In this document: positions 58,832-64,000 of the stretch, in pieces
How the letters are laid out: each line of letters begins with the position of its first letter
Position numbering within the stretch: position 1 is the first letter of the stretch
The notes under the pieces: model-generated
What the model saw: only the letters and a program-made list of their open reading frames with translations
What the model was told of the DNA's origin: nothing
The model's database searches: none
Assembly: GCF_048544455.1 (NCBI RefSeq)
Contig: NC_133530.1
Location: 17,599,748 to 17,663,747, forward strand
Source of the DNA: Silene latifolia
Lineage: Eukaryota; Streptophyta; Magnoliopsida; Caryophyllales; Caryophyllaceae
Direction of reading: 5' to 3'
DNA length: 64,000 bases
Position numbers and translations under genes: made by a program

Positions 58832-58941
58832 CTCCGCCTCCCAACTCTCAATCATTTGTTTCCCCTTTTTCATTCTTTGTCAGAGCTTAGGGGTATTTTA
58901 ATTAAAAGTAAACAAATGATTGGAATTTGGAACGGAGGGAG
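58832..58941. mobile_element. Stowaway-like MITE (short subfamily)
   Basis: CTCCGCCTCCCAACTCTCAA and GGAACGGAGGGAG with TA on both sides (58830-58831 and 58942-58943). It lies about 260 bp after the WEB stop codon, so it could sit in or just beyond the 3' UTR. Confidence 0.7.
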
Positions 58942-58943
58942 TA

Positions 58944-59489
58944 ATTGTTCCCAGATTTTGTTTAGTTTATGAAACTTGACTGCATAAAATACACATTAGA
59001 CTGCGAAAACTTTATGACGTTCTGTATCCACGGTATTGAACCTAGGTCGTGTGATTGGGACCGAGTTTAAACCAAAACTCATCCAAGTTTTTCTCCGCCC
59101 ATAACTTGACGAGTTGTTGATACATGTCAATTTAAGATTTATTTCATCAGTCGAGTTGTTGAGAAGTATCCATTCAAAATTATTGAATCAATATGAGTTG
59201 TTGATACATATCAATTTAAGATTTATTATTTTATTTCGAGGTTGTACGAAATAAATAATAGAAAGGATATGCACAATCGAGTTTGACCTAAATTCTAATT
59301 AAACTAAGCTCTTCCTCAAACTACCATGCTCAATTTTTTTTAATGTTTTAAATTGACCCATTATCGGAATCTTAGCAATAAATTAAGTTATTAAGTTATT
59401 TAATTTTGAGATTCCTGAATCCTGAGGTCATTTGATAAGAAGCTATTGAAGGAAATATATTTAAGATTCAATTTTGAGAAATAGAAAGA
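58944..59489. other. Intergenic region
   Basis: No gene is seen. A short phrase TTGTTGATACATRTCAATTT recurs at about 59114 and 59199. Confidence 0.45.
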
Positions 59490-59498
59490 TATACTTAT

Positions 59499-60039
59499 CG
59501 GAAAATTCACGTGGTACCCTCGAACTTTTCCATTTTGCACATGGTACTCAACTTTTTAAGTTTGTGTACATTATACCCTCCATGTTTGATTTTTATGCAC
59601 AACATACTCTTTTTGTCGCTGTAAAAAAACTCAATTGCGCATAACTCCTAGACCGGAATTCTGAATCGACCAATTTTTTTTCCTAAAATGATTATCTCAT
59701 CATAATGTACGATTTGTGAAAAAAAAATTGTCGGCTGACATTTTATAGGATTTTTTTTAACGAAAATATCAAATCAACCATATCTTCGATCTTAAATTTC
59801 CGAATGACCATTTTCGTTTTATCAATCTATAGATCTCGAAGAGATAATCAATTTGAAAAAAAAAATTAATCAATTCCGATTTCTGGTCTATAACTTATGA
59901 CCAATTGAAAATTTTAAAAACGATAAAAAGGCAAGTTGTGCTTGAAAATCAAATTTCAAGGATATTATGTGCACAAACTTAAAAAGTTAGGTACCACGTG
60001 AAAAATGACAAAGTTTAAGGGTACCACGTGAATTTTCCG
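59499..60039. mobile_element. Mutator-like foldback MITE (541 bp)
   Basis: Long inverted ends begin CGGAAAATTCACGTGGTACC and continue for about 80 bp. A perfect 9-bp duplication TATACTTAT flanks it (59490-59498 and 60040-60048), the Mutator signature. Each arm carries CACGTG, the G-box core. No transposase. Confidence 0.9.
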
Positions 60040-60048
60040 TATACTTAT

Positions 60049-60730
60049 TCTTACCATTTTAATGAAAGAATCTTAAAAATATTGCCTTATGTGACTTCTT
60101 ATCATGTGTCCTTAGGACACATGTTAGAAAATCGATCAAAATCTCATTCAGTCACGATTATTTGTCTATAACAAATTTTCTCGGATATTCTTTGGAATTT
60201 TTTTTGTTAACATATACTCTTAAGGCATACATTAATTAAGAAATTAATACTCCATTAATTTTGGTAAGAGACTAATAGCGATTAAGTGAGTTTGGTAAAC
60301 TCAAGGTGTCCACACGCAACAATATATAATCCTCTGGCCATGAGTACTCTCACTAATAGATTAATGGCCGCCAAAACGTTTATTCCAGTTTCATAAACAG
60401 AGAGTCAAAAATCGAACCCTAACTAATAATTTTTTGTAATTAATTTCCTAACGCATACCTAAAAAACACTCCTTAGAAAAACCACTCTAACAAAACAACA
60501 ATAGGTCTTGGTATAGACGGGTAGGGCGAACAGACTTCTAATAAAATGGTTAGGGGGGACAAAGTGGGGCACCTCCATGTGCTTTCCACTTTATGGCAAA
60601 TGAGTATTTTGTAAGGGGAAATGAAATCCGTCTATACGTATAGGCGGATAGTACCGTCTATAACGAGAATTTGTGACAAAACAAAATCTGTAATTAGTAA
60701 CGGTCACACACTAACTCAAATCACACATTC
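60049..60730. other. Intergenic and upstream region
   Basis: 60500-60675 has inverted GTATAGACGG/CCGTCTATA words, a likely decayed foldback repeat. The AIM32-like promoter should lie in the right part. Confidence 0.45.
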
Positions 60731-60846
60731 ACACTTGTAAGTTGTAATCACATACACAAAACACACCACACTTTCACCACACTCCCTTCTTTGAGTTCTT
60801 TCCCTTTCCCTCATTCTCATCCTTCCTTCCTTCAAAACCCTCAAAA

Positions 60847-63800
60847 ATGTCCATTAAAGAAGACCCATTAACCTTCACATCATCATCATCTTCATCTCCA
60901 ATAACATTCTCAGACACTCTCATTGATACTTCTAACAGTACCAACACCATTGGTAGTGCATCAGGAAGTTTTCAGGGTTCTGATAATGTTCTGTATGATG
61001 GTGGCAGCGGAAGCGGTGGAGGTGGCGATGTTGATTTCGGGTTTATGAGACCTGATTTTAGACAAAATGTGCTTGTGGGTACTGTTAAATATTATGATCG
61101 GCATGTGTTTCTTTGTTATAAGAATCCCAAGAATTGGCCTCCTAGAATTGAAGCTGCTGAGTTTGATCGATTGCCTAGACTTCTTTCTGCTGCTTTGGTT
61201 TCTAGGAAATCTGATTTGATCAAAGAGGTTGATTTTCTTTTTTGATTTGTTGTTAAAGTTTGTTTCTTTTTTTGTTGTTTTATTGTTTGGGTTATTCGGA
61301 AACGGTCCCTTTGTGTTGCTGATACGGGTAAGGTTGGGTACATCTGATTCCCCCTCTTCCTAAAGTTTGATTCTTTGTGTGTTTTTATTGTTCGGGTTAT
61401 TTGGAAACAGTCTGTTTGTGTTGCTGACACGGGTAAGGTTGCGTATATCCGACTCCCTTACCCTTTAATTTGTGGGAGTCCTTGAGGCACTAGGTAAGTT
61501 AGAGCTTTGTAGTTACATGATAATTTGATCTCATACAACGGTTTCTTTAAGTGAGACCAATTAGATTGAAAGTTGTGGATTTTTTTTAGGGTTCATGATA
61601 GTTTGGACATAACATGTTTGCTTTGTATTGAATATGGTTTGTTTTTGTTTATTCATTTGGGGTGAGATTTTGTTGAGATTGGTGATATGGGGTATGGAAG
61701 TTTGAATCTTTGGATGTGTTTTTAGGGTTCATTTTCGTGTACATATCGTGTTTTTTCGCTGTGGGAAGTTGGTTTGTTCTTGTTTATTCGTAGGGGGTGA
61801 GATTTTGGTGTGATTGGTGATATAGGGTATGAAAGTTTGGATCTTTGGGGTTTAGGGTTCATTTTGGTGTACATATCGTGTTTTTTCGTTGCGTTGAAGT
61901 TGGTTTGGGGTGAGATTTTGTTGAGATTGGAGATATAAGGTATGAAAGTTTGGATCTTTGGATGTTGTCTAGGGTTTATTCCTATTTAGGTGTGCTTCAA
62001 TTATTGAAATTCTTGAAAGATTAGTAATTCAGGTTTTTGAGAAAGCTGATTACTTCCTTCATTCCACTGGATTCTGTTGTACTTTGGTTTGACGGAACTT
62101 CGGGTGCAAAGGGAGGGTATAAGTGGATGGGAAAAGAAAGTTCCTTGCCTACATACATTGTTTGACAAATTGGGCGTGTGAAGAAACCAATGAAACAACG
62201 TAATAGGAAAGTGTAAAGAGTCTAGTGGAATACAGGGCATAAGCTCATTGCCTTGACGGAGTAAAGATGAACTCTGAACAAAGTGCAGGGGTTATTATTT
62301 GACATTTTACTAGGCGATGATTGTGCTTGCTGCATTAAAATAGCAGAAGTTTTCTTTTTGGAGGTGGATGTTCTTAGAGTTTCCAGTATGAGTTAGTCAT
62401 TGCTTTGGTTTTGGCTTTTCGTAAAATGGTCATGATTATCTTGTCTTAAATGAAGTAGGCTTTAATTTATTTTTGTTCGTTATCATGATTTTCCAATGAT
62501 TTTTTATGTACATTTCTAAATATTGATGAGCAGTGAAGGATTTGTCCCACTCTTACTACTTTTAGCCGTTTTGGATTGGGTTGGATACTTGTTTATAGTA
62601 TTTTGACTTGGAAATGGTCTATTTGATATGGACAAGCTACGTTTCCTGTCGTTTGTTGATTCGTCTAACAGCTAGCTGTTTAAGAGGTGGGATTTTAAAG
62701 CGCCTTTTATATTAAAGAGAACAGTGCTGTTGGAAAATGTTTATAATGTGTTTTGGATGGTTGTCGTACGTAGTGGTTGACTTTATGAACATATAAGTAT
62801 ATAACTATACAAGCAACCAGATATTGATTAACATAACATTATCATATACTCCCTATTGTTTAGCTTTTGTCTTTTAGGATTTGAAGGTTAATACTAAATT
62901 ATGAAAACTGCTATGGAAGCATAGATTTTTTTTTTTCCTTCCACCAGATCAATATTTTGGTATCTGTTTACTGTTCTTTGAGATCTTAAGATTTCTAGTG
63001 GTTTGATTGTAATGAAATAGAGATTTCTAGGTATCAATCAAGTGTTTATGCTGGATAAAACATTCACTCTCCTAAGCGCTTGTGAGAAATAGTAGCCAAT
63101 ACTTTGACGCTCAAATTTCCGGTGGTGATGACACATTTCATGGGAAGTCGTAAATTCTTCAGTGTTCGTTTGGTTCGTCTACAAATTCAAAGGTTTTACT
63201 ATGTAGAATGTCCTACATAATGAAGTGTCCAAGCGACCCAAGTAGAGGGGCTAAGCTAGTGGAACTTTTCCGGAAATTAACACCTTACATGCAACTTAAC
63301 AAGTATACAAATTTCATTTTCTTTTCCGCAGATCTCTTTGAATTTCAAATAGATGGGAAATTATAGTTTCCTTGTTTAACCAAGTAACCAATGAGAACAT
63401 ATTTTAGAGTTTGTGGTGGAAAACCTTTGTTCCCAAGTTCAATAGTAATGATTATTGACCACACAAATGATGTATTTATGGCATGAATGTAATTGATGGA
63501 ATTTATTGTTTCTGGTAAGTGGTATCCAAATTTTTTTCCGCACTACAATTGTTTCTGTATAAGGTAAAGTAATTGCATGTATAGTAAGTACAGTGATGAA
63601 TAAAATTGATGGAGTCAGTTGTTTTTCGTTTTTCAGTTTTCTGTAATACCATTATTATTGATAAGATAAAATAAGCAGCAATGCATACAAACTGTCCCTA
63701 CTGAACAACTGAAAATTTGAAAGTTTTAGTTAAAAATTTTCAATTTTTTTAGTTTGCTCTATTGCATGCCTTTTGGGACTAAGGCTCTGATGTTGTTGTT

Positions 63801-64000
63801 ACTCTACTGCATGCCTAATTTATCCTCCCCGAAATCTGTTACCCCCTTAACGTCAAATTCTAGTTCTGCCATTGACTACGCACTAACTTCAGACTATTTT
63901 ACTTTCATGCACACTGAAGACTCGCCTAACAATCTGCGAGGGACGTGATGGGACTGAAACATCAAATGGGGATGTATTGATCTTCCCAGATATGATCAGA
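60847..64000 (+). CDS. Sucrase/ferredoxin-like (AIM32-like) protein, partial
   Basis: Exon 1 (60847-61227) starts after a CT- and CA-rich leader and encodes a Ser/Gly-rich N-terminus, then DVDFGFMRPDFRQNVLVGTVKYYDRHVFLCYKNPK in two parts and FDRLPRLLSAAL, hallmark segments of the plant sucrase/ferredoxin-like family (PF06999, relatives of yeast AIM32). Its donor is GAG-GTTGAT. Intron 1 is about 2.7 kb (61228-63919). Exon 2 starts at 63920 in phase 0 with TRLTICEGRDGTETSNGDV and DMIR and runs off the window. The cysteine-rich iron-sulfur part of the family (CCHGSRD-like) would lie beyond the end. The family has a thioredoxin-like ferredoxin fold; the plant role is poorly known. A short retained-intron product would stop soon after 61245. 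Confidence 0.9.
61228..63919 (+). other. Intron 1 of the AIM32-like gene
   Basis: Contains loosely repeated stretches (GGTGAGATTTTGTTGAGATTGG at about 61670 and again at about 61910, and GTACATATCGTG twice) that suggest an old tandem duplication. No separate gene is seen. Confidence 0.6.

Noticed and set aside
61116-61430. Minus-strand 104-codon frame over AIM32-like exon 1
   Set aside because: It overlaps the coding exon and intron start antisense with no features of its own.

Overview
This window looks like a stretch of a repeat-rich nuclear plant genome, most likely a eudicot. The reasons are AT-rich intergenic DNA, genes with GT-AG introns, plant-only gene families (NB-LRR resistance genes, a WEB/DUF827 coiled-coil protein, a dirigent relic) and plant-type transposons (Helitrons, Stowaway and Tourist MITEs, Mutator-like foldback elements, Ty3/gypsy-type LTRs primed by initiator Met-tRNA). 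The style of the MITEs and LTRs suggests Caryophyllales, but that is an impression and was not tested by a search.

Layout. 0.1-3.6 kb is a 3.5-kb solo LTR sitting in a Helitron-like relic. 6.07-13.2 kb is one complete LTR retrotransposon with a perfect 5-bp target duplication but no gag-pol reading frame; it carries regularly phased copies of the palindrome ACTCGATCGAGT. 13.2-18.7 kb holds Helitrons, a plausible small membrane-protein gene (minus strand, about 14.7-15.0 kb) and a broken dirigent gene (about 16.0-16.4 kb). 19.8-23.0 kb is a broken CC-NB-LRR (RGA type) on the minus strand, with a non-coding L1-like insertion just upstream of its promoter (23.17-24.52 kb). 24.6-28.3 kb is a mosaic of MITEs and Helitron ends. 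29.4-32.1 kb is a second LTR of the large family with a primer-binding site behind it, running into an intron-containing fragment of a MAP kinase kinase 3 (MKK3) gene. 34.4-36.9 kb is repeats.

37.7-40.8 kb is an apparently intact two-exon CC-NB-LRR gene (minus strand) with a MITE in its intron. 41-53.4 kb is gene-poor: MITEs, SINEs, a solo LTR, Helitrons and a tandem array. 54.0-58.6 kb is an intact WEB-family coiled-coil gene with a leader intron full of MITEs. 60.8-64.0 kb is the start of a sucrase/ferredoxin-like (AIM32-like) gene that runs off the window.

The supported protein-coding genes are the CNL, the WEB gene, the partial AIM32-like gene and, with less certainty, the small membrane protein. 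They are not an operon or pathway; each is independently transcribed. The rest of the window is mainly a record of nested transposition, with many insertions datable relative to each other from intact target duplications. The most unusual signal is the roughly 21-bp phased palindrome array in the LTRs and internal domain of the non-coding retrotransposon.
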